The position numbers were made by a program, and so were the translations under genes. Of a stretch of 44,306 nucleotides of DNA, positions 1-7,690 are shown one piece after another. The notes below the pieces were generated by a model, which had not been told where the DNA came from, ran no database searches, and saw only the letters and a list, made by a program, of their open reading frames with translations. Source of the stretch: Siminovitchia fortis (GTDB taxonomy: Bacteria; Bacillota; Bacilli; Bacillales; Bacillaceae_C); NCBI RefSeq assembly GCF_003605365.2, contig NZ_QYTU02000035.1:1-44306 (forward strand). Direction: 5' to 3'. Positions within the stretch are counted from its first letter, which is position 1, and the number at the start of each line of letters is the position of its first letter.

Positions 1-323
1 AGTAAATTTACTTTCGTAATTTGGGATCATCATTTCTAAGCTTATATTTTTCGATCGAAAATAAACACAGATACAGCGGTATCTTCCTCCGCTTTAAAAA
101 TCCCCTGATTGGAAGCGGCCCAATAAAGTTAGACAGGTTATTTCGTTGGAGGCATGTTGGGCATGGACCCGATACTGTATTGGGCTCATGCCTTTTAATT
201 TTTCCTTAATCCGTCAGTTTCGATATATTGTCCAATTTTTGGCCGGTATCATCATTTTTATCCTAAAGACATCGGTTACCAGGTAAAAGGTTCACAGGAG
301 GGACATTTGATGAACGGATTCTA
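1..323. other. Left-edge region without a recognisable gene
   Basis: I see no convincing gene here. A 62-codon open frame at 21-209 lacks a ribosome site and family features. A strong ribosome site (AGGAGGG, 296-302) precedes ATG at 310, but that frame closes after five codons (MNGFY, stop at 325-327), overlapping the 3' end of the opposite-strand Spo0E-like gene. It may be the start of a gene lost by deletion. Short inverted segments CCCAATA (near 120) and TATTGGG (near 180) are present without a terminator-like T run. Confidence 0.4.
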
Positions 324-491
324 TTAAGTCAATTGATACTGGTTTAAAACAATATCTAGTTTTTGACTTAATTCGATCGTCTTTTTATTATTTAGTCCTT
401 TAGTAATACCTTGGATTATCATTTCTCTCCTCAATGAATTGATCTCATCCAACAATGTTTGCTCTATTTTAGTGTTTATCGTTTTCTTCAC
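324..491 (-). CDS. Spo0E-like aspartyl-phosphate phosphatase, 55 aa
   Basis: A 55-residue protein on the minus strand starting at GTG (489-491), with an AGAGGAGAG ribosome site about seven bases upstream. The sequence holds the small Spo0E-family signature: an N-terminal helix with EINSLRREMI, a turn (QGITKGLNNKKT), then IELSQKLDIVLNQY, containing the S-x-x-L-D core. Members of this family (Spo0E, YisI, YnzD) dephosphorylate Spo0A~P and so restrain sporulation. An overlapping ATG in another frame closes after eight codons and was not used. The gene stands alone, divergent from the MFS gene. The family call is fairly secure; which response regulator it targets is unknown. Confidence 0.82.
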   Translation of the reverse strand: MKKTINTKIEQTLLDEINSLRREMIIQGITKGLNNKKTIELSQKLDIVLNQYQLT

Positions 492-808
492 TCATTAACT
501 CTCCTCTGTAGTTTTATTATCTGTGCAGCCGGGGAGTTTGATAAAAAAGCTGCACAGGAAAACCAAAGGTAAATGGAGATGAAAAGTTGAGGAAGGATCC
601 CTCCCGGCTCATCAATAGGATAAAACGATTATACCATATGTTGTTATTTGAATTCTATAGATATACTATATATAGTTGAAAATATTTGAAAAATAGTGTT
701 GTTTTGGAAAAAAATCGAGTTTTTTCGTCAAAAATCCCAATTGGTCTGCCTGTAAAATAGGAGAAAAAGACTAAAGAAGAATTCATAGAGGTTTTGTTGG
801 GTATAGTG

Positions 809-837
809 TAGACAATGTTGTAGGAATCCGATATACT
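809..837 (+). promoter_or_regulatory. SigA-type promoter of the MFS gene
   Basis: TAGACA (809-814), a 17-base spacer and TATACT (832-837). Transcription would start near 844, giving a leader of about 145 bases before the MFS start codon at 990. Confidence 0.65.
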
Positions 838-847
838 TTTATTTAGC

Positions 848-907
848 TTCCCGAAATAATTTATTCGGGAGAATGTTCAATGAAGCCGCCGTAAAGGCTG
901 TTTTTTT
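848..907 (+). promoter_or_regulatory. Putative leader-peptide attenuator upstream of the MFS exporter
   Basis: The leader carries a first hairpin (848-855 paired with 864-871). The 3' arm of that hairpin contains GGGAG, and eight bases later a four-codon frame ATG-AAG-CCG-CCG-TAA (880-894, MKPP) begins. The stop codon lies in the loop of a second hairpin (AGCC 884-887 with GGCT 896-899), which is followed by seven T residues (901-907), so it resembles a weak intrinsic terminator. A ribosome translating or stalled on MKPP would cover the 5' arm of the terminator and allow read-through. This arrangement is known for drug-inducible resistance genes in Firmicutes; applying it here is inference. 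Confidence 0.45.
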
Positions 908-989
908 GATTAAACTGATGTATCACGCATATATGAATCACCCAGTCTTGTGAAAAATTTCCCGGTATTTAGGATAGAAGGATGATTTG

Positions 990-2189
990 ATGCAAAAAGA
1001 AAAACTTTGGACAAAGGATTTTATTTCAACTTCGATAGTGAACTTTGTGATGATGCTGTCAATGTACTTGCTGCTTGTTATAATGGCGCCTTATGCAACT
1101 GATCAATATGATGCATCCGCCAGTGCAGCGGGATTGGTTGCCAGTATTTTTATTTTGGGGGCATTAACAGGACGATTATTTGCTGGAAGGCAAATTGAAC
1201 GCTTGGGAAGTAAGAAAATGCTGATTGCCGGAATTGTTTTCTTCGTAGTTGTCACAGCCGGTTACTTTATTTCCGCCGGTATTTATTTCTTGGTTCTTAT
1301 CCGTTTTTTACATGGAATTGGAGTCGGCCTGGCAACAACGGCAACCAGTACGATTGTAGCGCAGATCATTCCTCGAAGCAGAAACGGGGAAGGCATCGGC
1401 TACTTTAGTTTGAGTGTGGTGTTGGCAACAGCTATCGGCCCATTCGTGGGGCTTACTCTAATCAAATATGCAGGTTATACGAGTGTTTTTATCTTTTCTC
1501 TTTTGATGGGGATGATCAGCTTCATCATTGCCCTTCCGGTTAAGGCGCCAATTGTTGAACATACGGCAAGTGCTGACACTAAGGGATTCAAGCTTTCAAA
1601 CTTTTTCGAGATGCGGGCATTGCCCATTTCTATCGTCATGCTGATCGTAAGCCTGGCTTATTCGGGAATCCTGTCATTTATTACTTCCTACGCCCAGGAA
1701 ATGAATTTGATGACAGCAAGCAGCTACTATTTTCTCGTTTACGCCGTCATTGTATTTATTTCACGCCCCTTTACAGGAAAGCTGATGGATAATAGAGGCA
1801 GCAACAGTGTGGCCTATCCCGCATTGGTTTTATTTGCGATTGGAATGTTCATGCTCAGCCAGGCAAACACTAATTTCGCCTTTTTACTGGCGGCGGCTGT
1901 CATTGGGTTGGGCTACGGCAATTTCCAATCATGCGCACAGGCCCTGGCCATTAAAGTTACACAGCCGCATCGGATGGGGTTGGCAAATTCAACATACTTC
2001 ATCTGCATGGATCTCGGTCTTGGAGTGGGACCGTTAGCGCTAGGCTTTCTCGTTCCATTGGTTGGATTTAAGGGGCTGTATTCATCAATGGTTTTAGTGA
2101 TTCTGGCCGGCATCGCCGCTTATTATCTATTGCATGGAAGAAAAGATAAGGAAACCTCTCCTTCATTTAATCCGGCGAGCTCCAAGTAA
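990..2189 (+). CDS. MFS drug-efflux-type transporter
   Basis: A 399-residue, very hydrophobic protein with about twelve predicted membrane segments, the usual size for a drug:H+ antiporter of the major facilitator superfamily. The loop after helix 2 has the MFS motif A pattern (GRLFAGRQIERLGSKK). ATG 990 is preferred over the TTG three bases earlier because its spacing from the AGAAGGAT ribosome site is better (8 bases). Substrate is not identifiable; small-molecule efflux is the likeliest role, supported by the attenuator-like leader. The gene is monocistronic, with a terminator just downstream. Confidence 0.8.
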   Translation: MQKEKLWTKDFISTSIVNFVMMLSMYLLLVIMAPYATDQYDASASAAGLVASIFILGALTGRLFAGRQIERLGSKKMLIAGIVFFVVVTAGYFISAGIYFLVLIRFLHGIGVGLATTATSTIVAQIIPRSRNGEGIGYFSLSVVLATAIGPFVGLTLIKYAGYTSVFIFSLLMGMISFIIALPVKAPIVEHTASADTKGFKLSNFFEMRALPISIVMLIVSLAYSGILSFITSYAQEMNLMTASSYYFLVYAVIVFISRPFTGKLMDNRGSNSVAYPALVLFAIGMFMLSQANTNFAFLLAAAVIGLGYGNFQSCAQALAIKVTQPHRMGLANSTYFICMDLGLGVGPLALGFLVPLVGFKGLYSSMVLVILAGIAAYYLLHGRKDKETSPSFNPASSK

Positions 2190-2194
2190 CTGTT

Positions 2195-2230
2195 AAGCAT
2201 TCGTGGAAATTAGTGCCGCGAATGCTTTTT
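2195..2230 (+). terminator. Intrinsic terminator of the MFS gene
   Basis: AAGCATTCG (2195-2203) pairs with CGAATGCTT (2219-2227), followed directly by T residues. Confidence 0.8.
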
Positions 2231-2300
2231 AGTACACCCTGAAGGCCGCCCATTGATGGTATGATTGAAATGATCAAAGGCAAACAGGAAGGTGAATGAC

Positions 2301-2822
2301 ATGTCATTGGAAAGTGTGAAAGACCATTTACAACAATGGAATCGGCAAAATGATGTGATGGAGTTCGAAACAACCAGTGCGACAGTGGAACAAGCGGCTG
2401 AAACAATCGGTGTCATCCCGGCGCGGATTGCCAAAACCCTCTCTTTCAGAGGGGAAGAGGATCAGGCAATCCTGGTTGTTGCTGCCGGAGATGCCAAGAT
2501 TGACAATAAGAAGTTCCGTCATCTCTTTAACTTCAAGGCTCGCATGCTTTCGCCGGACGAAGTATTGGAGCAGACGGGACATGCCATTGGCGGCGTTTGC
2601 CCATTTGGGCTGGCAAATGATTTAAAAGTGTATTTAGATATTTCGCTGAAGCGCTTTGATACGGTATTTCCTGCTTGCGGAAGTACCAATTCGGCGATTG
2701 AGCTTACCTGCGATGAGCTGTTTGAATATTCCTCTGCCGTTACATGGGTGGATGTCTGCAAAGGCTGGGAAGATGAAAAGCATGAAGAGGAAGCGGCTGT
2801 CAGCAGCAGAGGCCAAGCTTAA
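2301..2822 (+). CDS. YbaK/EbsC-family aminoacyl-tRNA deacylase
   Basis: A 173-residue protein of the YbaK/ProX editing-domain fold, whose members hydrolyse mischarged tRNAs such as Cys-tRNA(Pro) or Ala-tRNA(Pro). Characteristic stretches are PARIAKTLSF with the conserved lysine, DAKIDNKKFR, the glycine-rich segment TGHAIGGVCPFG, the strand VYLDISL and the end-of-domain FPACGSTNSAIELT. The ATG at 2301 has an AGGAAGG ribosome site eight bases upstream. A GTG at 2292 lies inside that site and was rejected. The C-terminus (about 20 residues) is Glu/Lys-rich and variable. Closest recalled relative is B. subtilis YwhH. The exact mischarged substrate cannot be told from sequence. Confidence 0.85.
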   Translation: MSLESVKDHLQQWNRQNDVMEFETTSATVEQAAETIGVIPARIAKTLSFRGEEDQAILVVAAGDAKIDNKKFRHLFNFKARMLSPDEVLEQTGHAIGGVCPFGLANDLKVYLDISLKRFDTVFPACGSTNSAIELTCDELFEYSSAVTWVDVCKGWEDEKHEEEAAVSSRGQA

Positions 2823-2830
2823 GAAGCAGA

Positions 2831-2871
2831 AAAGGTCCCCGAAGGATAACGGTTGGGGATCTTTCGGTTTT
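2831..2871 (+). terminator. Intrinsic terminator of the YbaK-type gene
   Basis: AAAGGTCCCC (2831-2840) pairs with GGGGATCTTT (2855-2864) with one G-T pair, followed by CGGTTTT. Confidence 0.7.
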
Positions 2872-2896
2872 CCATGCAAAGAAAGGCGGTTTGAGG

Positions 2897-3427
2897 ATGC
2901 GAATCACTCCCGAATATGGCAACAATGTTATTGTCGGAGTAAATTATCATAATAGTTTTTCCTGGTATGTGGCTGACAAGGATTATTGGATACTGGATTT
3001 AGAAAAAAGAAGAGCGGATTTTATAAAAAATGGATTTGAATACGATGCCGGCGATATTTTGGCAACCAGATTCAATATTGAAATTGTCAATGAGAAGTCA
3101 GCAGGCGACTACTTATCTTTTTTAGAACCATTTAAAGTGGCGGCGCCTGAATTAAAAGGATTCATATTGAATCAACAATATGAGGATACGATTCTGTCGT
3201 TAAGTCCGTCTTTATACATTGATTTTGACCAAAAGAAATTGTACTCCGCCTATCCGGAAGGTCTCCCTTTCGAGCGTTATGTGCCGGACGGATGGACCGG
3301 ACAATATGAAAATTTCACTGACCACATTCCTGAAGGGGAGCAGTATTGGATGGTGGATGATGTTGATTTAATACTGAAAATATATGATGAAGAAATGAAA
3401 AGATTTTTTGATGATTCAGCGGAATAA
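2897..3427 (+). CDS. Hypothetical acidic soluble protein
   Basis: A 176-residue protein that I do not recognise. ATG 2897 follows an AAAGGCGG ribosome site by seven bases; the earlier in-frame TTG (2891) abuts that site. It has no signal peptide or membrane segment and is rich in aromatic and acidic residues (for example DKDYWILDLEKRR, EGEQYWMVDDVDL). Single-domain acidic proteins beside small lipoproteins in AT-rich, repeat-flanked positions are sometimes immunity proteins of polymorphic toxins, but no toxin gene is visible here, so this is only a possibility. Its stop codon lies within the first copy of the AATAAAGTT repeat. Confidence 0.6.
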   Translation: MRITPEYGNNVIVGVNYHNSFSWYVADKDYWILDLEKRRADFIKNGFEYDAGDILATRFNIEIVNEKSAGDYLSFLEPFKVAAPELKGFILNQQYEDTILSLSPSLYIDFDQKKLYSAYPEGLPFERYVPDGWTGQYENFTDHIPEGEQYWMVDDVDLILKIYDEEMKRFFDDSAE

Positions 3428-3597
3428 AGTTATTTAATTTTAAAACCTTAAACACGCATAACCTCGCCCTAACTATTGGACGAGGTTAAAATAAAGTTGT
3501 TAAATTTTTGATAAAAACACTTCACCTAAACTTTAAAAGAACAATAAAGTCGTTTAAAAATCTAGGTTTTATTCAATAATCGAGTCCGATTGCTTAA
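3423..3597. repeat. Left repeat set: three AATAAAGTT-type repeats and a palindrome
   Basis: Three direct near-copies of a 15-base motif occur: AATAAAGTTATTTAA (3423-3437), AATAAAGTTGTTAAA (3490-3504) and AATAAAGTCGTTTAA (3543-3557). They are followed by an imperfect palindrome TTCAATAAT-N8-ATTGCTTAA (3572-3597). The same elements appear inverted on the other side of the lipoprotein gene. The stretch between also has an inverted pair AACCTCG (3460-3466) / CGAGGTT (3481-3487), possibly a hairpin after the upstream gene. Confidence 0.6.
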
Positions 3598-3689
3598 TAC
3601 AAACAGACTGAGGTTTTAGCACCTTTAATATGTATATATGTATTTTTTATAAGATACTTAATTATTTCTTAAATATTATAGCCGATGAT

Positions 3690-4040
3690 TCATCTTCTTT
3701 GGTAATGGTCTGGATTCCAACCACTATTCATAGATTCAACAGTTATAGACTGTTCATCAGAAGAAAGAGTTACGATTAAAGGTTCAGATGCACTAGATAC
3801 CTCACCATCAAAATCAAGATTTATACTATTTTCGTTTTCCGTCCATTCCCCTTCAGACTCTTTACCATCTTTTTTGTAAATAACAGATCCATTTTTATTA
3901 ATAGTAATTTCTATTTTACTCCCACTAGTACTAGTTCCTCCATAAGTACCTAACCACTTACTAGATCCGCCACAAGCAGATAAATTCATAATTACAAAAG
4001 CAAGTAAAACACCAACAATCCATTTTTTCTTAATGTTCAT
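3690..4040 (-). CDS. Small secreted lipoprotein, AT-rich
   Basis: A 116-residue protein with a lipoprotein signal peptide: KKK near the N-terminus, a hydrophobic core (WIVGVLLAFVIMN) and the lipobox LSAC with Cys at residue 23. The mature part is Gly/Ser-rich and then forms alternating beta-like segments (KIEITINKNGSVIYKKDG, EGEWTENENSINLDFDG), resembling the small lipocalin-like lipoproteins common in Firmicutes. A clear ribosome site (AGAGGAGG) lies six bases before the ATG. Its base composition is visibly more AT-rich than the neighbours, which together with the flanking repeats suggests acquisition. Function unknown. Confidence 0.7.
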   Translation of the reverse strand: MNIKKKWIVGVLLAFVIMNLSACGGSSKWLGTYGGTSTSGSKIEITINKNGSVIYKKDGKESEGEWTENENSINLDFDGEVSSASEPLIVTLSSDEQSITVESMNSGWNPDHYQRR

Positions 4041-4085
4041 TTCAAGCCTCCTCTAATATATTTCTTCTTATTTTAACATACAATC

Positions 4086-4183
4086 TTAAACAATATGGCC
4101 CGATTGTTGAATAGCATGACTGTCATTTTTAAAATGATTTTATTATTTTTTTAACGACTTTACTGTAATTAAACAACTTTATT
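4086..4183. repeat. Right repeat set: palindrome and two inverted repeats
   Basis: TTAAACAAT-N8-ATTGTTGAA (4086-4111) is an imperfect palindrome with the same 9-8-9 geometry as 3572-3597. It is followed by TTAACGACTTTA (4151-4162) and TTAAACAACTTTATT (4169-4183), the reverse complements of the left-side motifs in mirrored order. The palindrome lies where the promoter of the minus-strand lipoprotein gene should be. Confidence 0.6.
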
Positions 4184-4238
4184 GACACTCAACAGCATGA
4201 GGCATCGAATAGGAAGAAGAATATTTTGCAAAGAAAAA

Positions 4239-4287
4239 CAGGAATTAAAGACGGCCATTGAAGGAGCCTTTTAATTCTTGTTTTTTA
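4239..4287 (+). terminator. Terminator-like hairpin
   Basis: CAGGAATTAAA (4239-4249) pairs with TTTTAATTCTTG (4269-4280), followed by a run of T. No plus-strand gene ends directly before it, so it may insulate the YfmR transcription unit or be left over from a lost gene. Confidence 0.6.
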
Positions 4288-4375
4288 GTTATCCTGTCAA
4301 ATGCAAATCAAGGTTAAAGCAGACTTCTCAAATTTGAATTATAATAAAACCATGAAACAACGAGAGGGTTTTTTC

Positions 4376-4603
4376 ATGGTTTTTGTACTCATTGCCCTTG
4401 CAGCCATCATCAATCTTGTATTTTATCGAAAAAAGATATATATAAATACCGGATCTATGGCGGTAGTAATGACATTGGGCATTATCAATTTTGGCATTCT
4501 TCATTTGCCTATTAATCATTCTTTGATAAATACTGTCGGAAGCGGGGAAAATCCCGGCAAAAGAAAAAATATGAAACGGGGCTGGCCTGATGCTGACTGT
4601 TGA
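4376..4603 (+). CDS. Small membrane protein overlapping yfmR
   Basis: A 75-residue protein starting at ATG 4376, eight bases after GAGAGGG. It has two hydrophobic segments (VFVLIALAAIINLVF and MAVVMTLGIINFGILHL) separated by RKK, then a basic soluble tail. A TATAAT box sits at 4340-4345, although no good -35 is visible. Its last five codons overlap the start of the ABC-F gene by 14 bases, and that gene has only a weak ribosome site, so translation is probably coupled. I do not recognise the family. An alternative is that the frame is mainly a translated leader controlling the downstream gene. Confidence 0.5.
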   Translation: MVFVLIALAAIINLVFYRKKIYINTGSMAVVMTLGIINFGILHLPINHSLINTVGSGENPGKRKNMKRGWPDADC

Positions 4604-6476
4604 AAATTTATATAAATCTTATGGAGATAAAGTGCTGTTTGAAGGAATAAACTGCGTTATTCGGAAGCGGGAGCGGATCGGCCTGATCGGCGTGAATGGG
4701 ACGGGCAAATCCAGCTTTTTAAAAGTTTTAGCCGGGATTGAGGCACCGGATCAGGGTGAAATTAATCATGCCAAGGATTACCGGATCGAATATTTGGCGC
4801 AGGAACCGGCGCTTGATCCAGATTTGACAGTTATAGAGCAGATTTACTACGGAGAAGCGGATATCATGAAGGCGATGCGCCAATATGAACAGGCGGCCCG
4901 TAAGCTGGAGCGTGAGCCGGAAAGTGAAAGGGCGCAGGAGCTGCTGTTTTCTATGCAGCAGAAAATGGATGAACTGGAGGCGTGGGATGCCAGCGCCCAG
5001 GCGAAAACTGTGCTTTCTAAGCTTGGCATCCAAGATTTTGATCAAAAAGTGAGCACTTTATCCGGCGGCCAGAAAAAGCGGGTGGCTATTGCGAAAGCGC
5101 TGATCCAGCCTGCCGATCTCCTGATCCTTGACGAGCCGACCAACCATCTTGACAATATAACGATTGACTGGCTGGAAAAACATTTGACCAGCTATCCCGG
5201 AGCCTTGCTGCTTGTCACGCATGACCGCTATTTCCTCAACCGTGTGACCAACCGGATCTATGAGCTGGATAATGGACAGTTATATGCGTATGAAGGAAAT
5301 TATGAATTTTTTCTTGAGAAAAAGGCGAAGCGAGAAGCGGAAGAGCGGTCAAGCGAGCAAAAACACGCCAATACACTACGAAGGGAATTGGCATGGCTGC
5401 GGCGTGGTGCGCGGGCCCGTTCGACGAAACAAAAAGCGCGTATTGAACGGATCGAAGAGATGCAAAACCGTAAATTCAATACGGAAAAAGAGAAAGCCGC
5501 TTTCCAGGCAGGAACGAGCAGGCTCGGAAAAAAGGTCATTGAACTGAAAGGAATCGAAAAAAGACTTGATGGCAGAGCGTTGATCACCTCTTTTGACTAT
5601 TTGCTTAAACCGGGTGACAAAATTGGAATCATCGGACCGAATGGTGTCGGAAAAACGACGCTTCTAAATATCATGGCCAAGCGGATCAAGCCGGACTCCG
5701 GAGAAATTGAAACGGGTGATACTGTAAAAATCGGCTATTATACCCAGGGGGACGAAGAACTTGATGGGGATCAGCGTGTCATTGATTATATGAAAGAAAC
5801 GGCAAGCGTCATTCATACAAAAAGCGGAGAACCCATTACGGCGGAGCAGATGCTGGAGCGTTTCCTGTTCCCGCGTCCGGTCCAGTGGACGTATATACGG
5901 AAACTTTCCGGTGGAGAAAAACGGAGGCTTTACTTGCTGAAAGTATTGATGACAGAACCCAATGTGCTGTTTCTGGATGAGCCGACGAATGATTTGGATA
6001 CGCAGACGCTTGGTGTCCTGGAAGAATATCTTGAAAATTTCTCCGGTGTCGTCGTTGCGGTATCGCATGACCGCTATTTCCTTGACCGGGTTGTCGACCG
6101 CCTGCTTATCTTCAAAGGCTCAGGCATCATTAATGAATTTTACGGAAATTACAGCGAATATCTTGAAATCAGCTCCGAAGAGCCAAAGCCTGAAAAGAAT
6201 GAAAAGCCGGTGAAGGAGCAACCGGCAAATAAAAAACCAGCAAGATTAAGCTACAAAGATCAAAAGGAATGGGATGTCATAGAAGATGAAATCGCCGAGC
6301 TCGAAAAGCAAATTGAGGAGCTTGGTGAAAAGATCGTCGAGGCTGGCAGCGACTCCGAAACAGTACAGGAGCTGTTCACAAGGCAGCAAGAGGCTGAAAC
6401 CGCCTTGGAGCGGAAAATGGAGCGGTGGGAAGAACTGTCGCTGATGGTTGAAGAGATTGAAAGCAACAAAGCATAA
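4590..6476 (+). CDS. yfmR: ABC-F ATPase, YfmR/Uup type
   Basis: A 628-residue cytoplasmic ATPase with two ABC domains and no membrane segments. Domain 1: Walker A GVNGTGKS (34-41), signature LSGGQ (157-161), Walker B DEPTNHLD (181-188). The interdomain arm (about 240-320) is Arg/Lys-rich, as in the tRNA-contacting linker of ABC-F proteins. Domain 2: Walker A GPNGVGKT (349-356), signature LSGGE (439-443), DEPTNDLD (463-470). A C-terminal coiled coil (about 560-628) is typical of Uup/YfmR and absent from most antibiotic-resistance ABC-F proteins. In B. subtilis YfmR helps EF-P relieve ribosomes stalled on proline-rich sequences. The start ATG overlaps the upstream small ORF, and a strong terminator follows. 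Confidence 0.9.
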   Translation: MLTVENLYKSYGDKVLFEGINCVIRKRERIGLIGVNGTGKSSFLKVLAGIEAPDQGEINHAKDYRIEYLAQEPALDPDLTVIEQIYYGEADIMKAMRQYEQAARKLEREPESERAQELLFSMQQKMDELEAWDASAQAKTVLSKLGIQDFDQKVSTLSGGQKKRVAIAKALIQPADLLILDEPTNHLDNITIDWLEKHLTSYPGALLLVTHDRYFLNRVTNRIYELDNGQLYAYEGNYEFFLEKKAKREAEERSSEQKHANTLRRELAWLRRGARARSTKQKARIERIEEMQNRKFNTEKEKAAFQAGTSRLGKKVIELKGIEKRLDGRALITSFDYLLKPGDKIGIIGPNGVGKTTLLNIMAKRIKPDSGEIETGDTVKIGYYTQGDEELDGDQRVIDYMKETASVIHTKSGEPITAEQMLERFLFPRPVQWTYIRKLSGGEKRRLYLLKVLMTEPNVLFLDEPTNDLDTQTLGVLEEYLENFSGVVVAVSHDRYFLDRVVDRLLIFKGSGIINEFYGNYSEYLEISSEEPKPEKNEKPVKEQPANKKPARLSYKDQKEWDVIEDEIAELEKQIEELGEKIVEAGSDSETVQELFTRQQEAETALERKMERWEELSLMVEEIESNKA

Positions 6477-6508
6477 GGTCTGTGTCAGAATTCGGGATAC
6501 CAAATTAC

Positions 6509-6556
6509 AAATCAGGCTGCGAAAACGAATCGTTTTCGCAGCCTGATTTATTTTAC
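6509..6556 (+). terminator. Long perfect-stem terminator after yfmR
   Basis: A 20-base-pair perfect inverted repeat (6509-6528 with 6530-6549), centred on a single A and flanked by A and T runs, so it could act on both strands. Confidence 0.85.
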
Positions 6557-6566
6557 TGAGTAAAGT

Positions 6567-6813
6567 ATAAGATTTTTTAGCTTTAAAATTTTGAACAAAG
6601 CCTTTTGTTGTCTAGCTTCGACGGACAGGAGGTCCTAGTGCCGCCGACGCCACAGGACGTGGCGCTTTAAGGCGGCCAGCGCCTATCGACTAGCAGACTT
6701 CGCACCTCCTCCTACGATAAGTCAACATCGGCTCGTTCCTCGCCGTGTTTCCTTTATCTCGTCGGAGGCACTCCAGTCTGTACGTCGATGGACAAGGCGC
6801 TTGCGCTTTTCTT
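6567..6813 (-). repeat. Mosaic intergenic repeat, copy A (inverted)
   Basis: Read on the minus strand, this copy shares long stretches with 13105-13310 and 36690-37079. The order is a GCGCAAGCGCC start, ATCGACGTACAGACTGGAG, GACGAGATAAAGGA, CGAGGAACGAGCCGATG, TTGACTTATCGTAGGA, AAGTCTGCTAGTCGATAGG, then a GC-rich hairpin module around GCGCCACGTCCTGTGGCG, and finally CTAGACAACAAAAG followed by an AT-rich tail. It lies between the yfmR terminator and the MerR promoter and contains no credible gene. Confidence 0.85.
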
Positions 6814-6862
6814 AGTTCCGGATGTCCTCACGCCGTTTATTTTCTAAAATGCAAAATAACAG

Positions 6863-6893
6863 TTGAAAGTGACGTTACGTCACCTTGTATACT
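6863..6893 (+). promoter_or_regulatory. MerR-type promoter with palindromic operator
   Basis: TTGAAA (6863-6868) and TATACT (6888-6893) are separated by 19 bases rather than 17. The spacer starts with the perfect palindrome GTGACGTTACGTCAC (6869-6883). An over-long spacer holding the operator is the hallmark of promoters that MerR-family activators untwist, and the first gene downstream is a MerR regulator, so autoregulation is expected. Confidence 0.85.
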
Positions 6894-6928
6894 GGAAGCA
6901 ACATATGAAACGAGGGTGGTGTATCAAG

Positions 6929-7690
6929 ATGCTTTCCATACAGGAGGTCAAGAAGCAGACCGGTGTAACAGTTCGAACACTGCGCTATTATGACCAGATC
7001 GGACTGCTTCTTCCGGCGGACAAAACGCAAGGAGGGCACAGGCTGTACGGGGAAAAGGAAATGATAAAACTGCAGGAGATCCAATTTTTAAAGTCATTGG
7101 GCTTCAGTCTCAGCGAAATCAAAGAAATGCTTTCCGATGAGAGGGATTGGAAAGAGTGTTTGCAGGGGCAGTTGGCTTATGTAATCAATGAAAAGCTGAA
7201 GCTTGAACAAATTGAACAGATTTTGCAGGGGTTGTTAAACAGCATGGCCATTGACGGAAAAATTGACCTGTTGGAGGTCCAGCGGTTGATTCAACTGTAT
7301 ACGAAGGATCCGCAAAGCAGAGAAACATACAGAAATCAGATATTTAACAAATCCGAAATGGAACTGTTGAAGCTTCTCCCCAATGTCAATCGGGCAGACC
7401 CTGATACGCTCGAGTGGGTTTCCTTGCTTGCCCAATTAAAAAAACATATGCATAAAGGAGAGGGGGCGCCGCAGGTCCAGCAAATCATAAGGCGCATGTT
7501 CGAAAAGCAGGAAGAGGCTTTTGGGGACAATGATGAATTTCTTGATAAATTATGGAATGTCAGAAAATCCCCTGAAAAGTCGAAGAAGGCGGGGTTTTAT
7601 CCGATTGAACCCGAAGTGTTGGATTTCCTTGAAGGAGCTTCCGATATTTATTTAAGGAATATTAAAAAAGGGAAGGGTGATTCCGGATGA
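6929..7690 (+). CDS. MerR-family regulator with TipA-like C-terminal domain
   Basis: A 253-residue regulator. Residues 1-70 form the winged helix typical of the family (SIQEVKKQTGVTVRTLRYYDQIGLL, then GGHRLYGEKEM), followed by a dimerisation helix (about 75-120). The C-terminal half (about 180-250, including APQVQQIIRRMFEKQEEAFGDN and FYPIEPEVLDFLEGASDIYL) resembles the TipAS effector-binding fold, which in TipA captures thiopeptide antibiotics; this resemblance is by eye. ATG 6929 follows GAGGGTGGTG by seven bases. The upstream 19-base-spacer promoter implies self-activation. The end overlaps the next start by four bases (ATGA). The inducer is unknown; a hydrophobic or peptide-like drug is a reasonable guess. 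Confidence 0.85.
   Translation: MLSIQEVKKQTGVTVRTLRYYDQIGLLLPADKTQGGHRLYGEKEMIKLQEIQFLKSLGFSLSEIKEMLSDERDWKECLQGQLAYVINEKLKLEQIEQILQGLLNSMAIDGKIDLLEVQRLIQLYTKDPQSRETYRNQIFNKSEMELLKLLPNVNRADPDTLEWVSLLAQLKKHMHKGEGAPQVQQIIRRMFEKQEEAFGDNDEFLDKLWNVRKSPEKSKKAGFYPIEPEVLDFLEGASDIYLRNIKKGKGDSG

Noticed and set aside
21-209. 62-codon plus-strand open frame at the left edge
   Set aside because: No ribosome site, no recognisable motif and a composition unlike the neighbouring genes; most likely chance.
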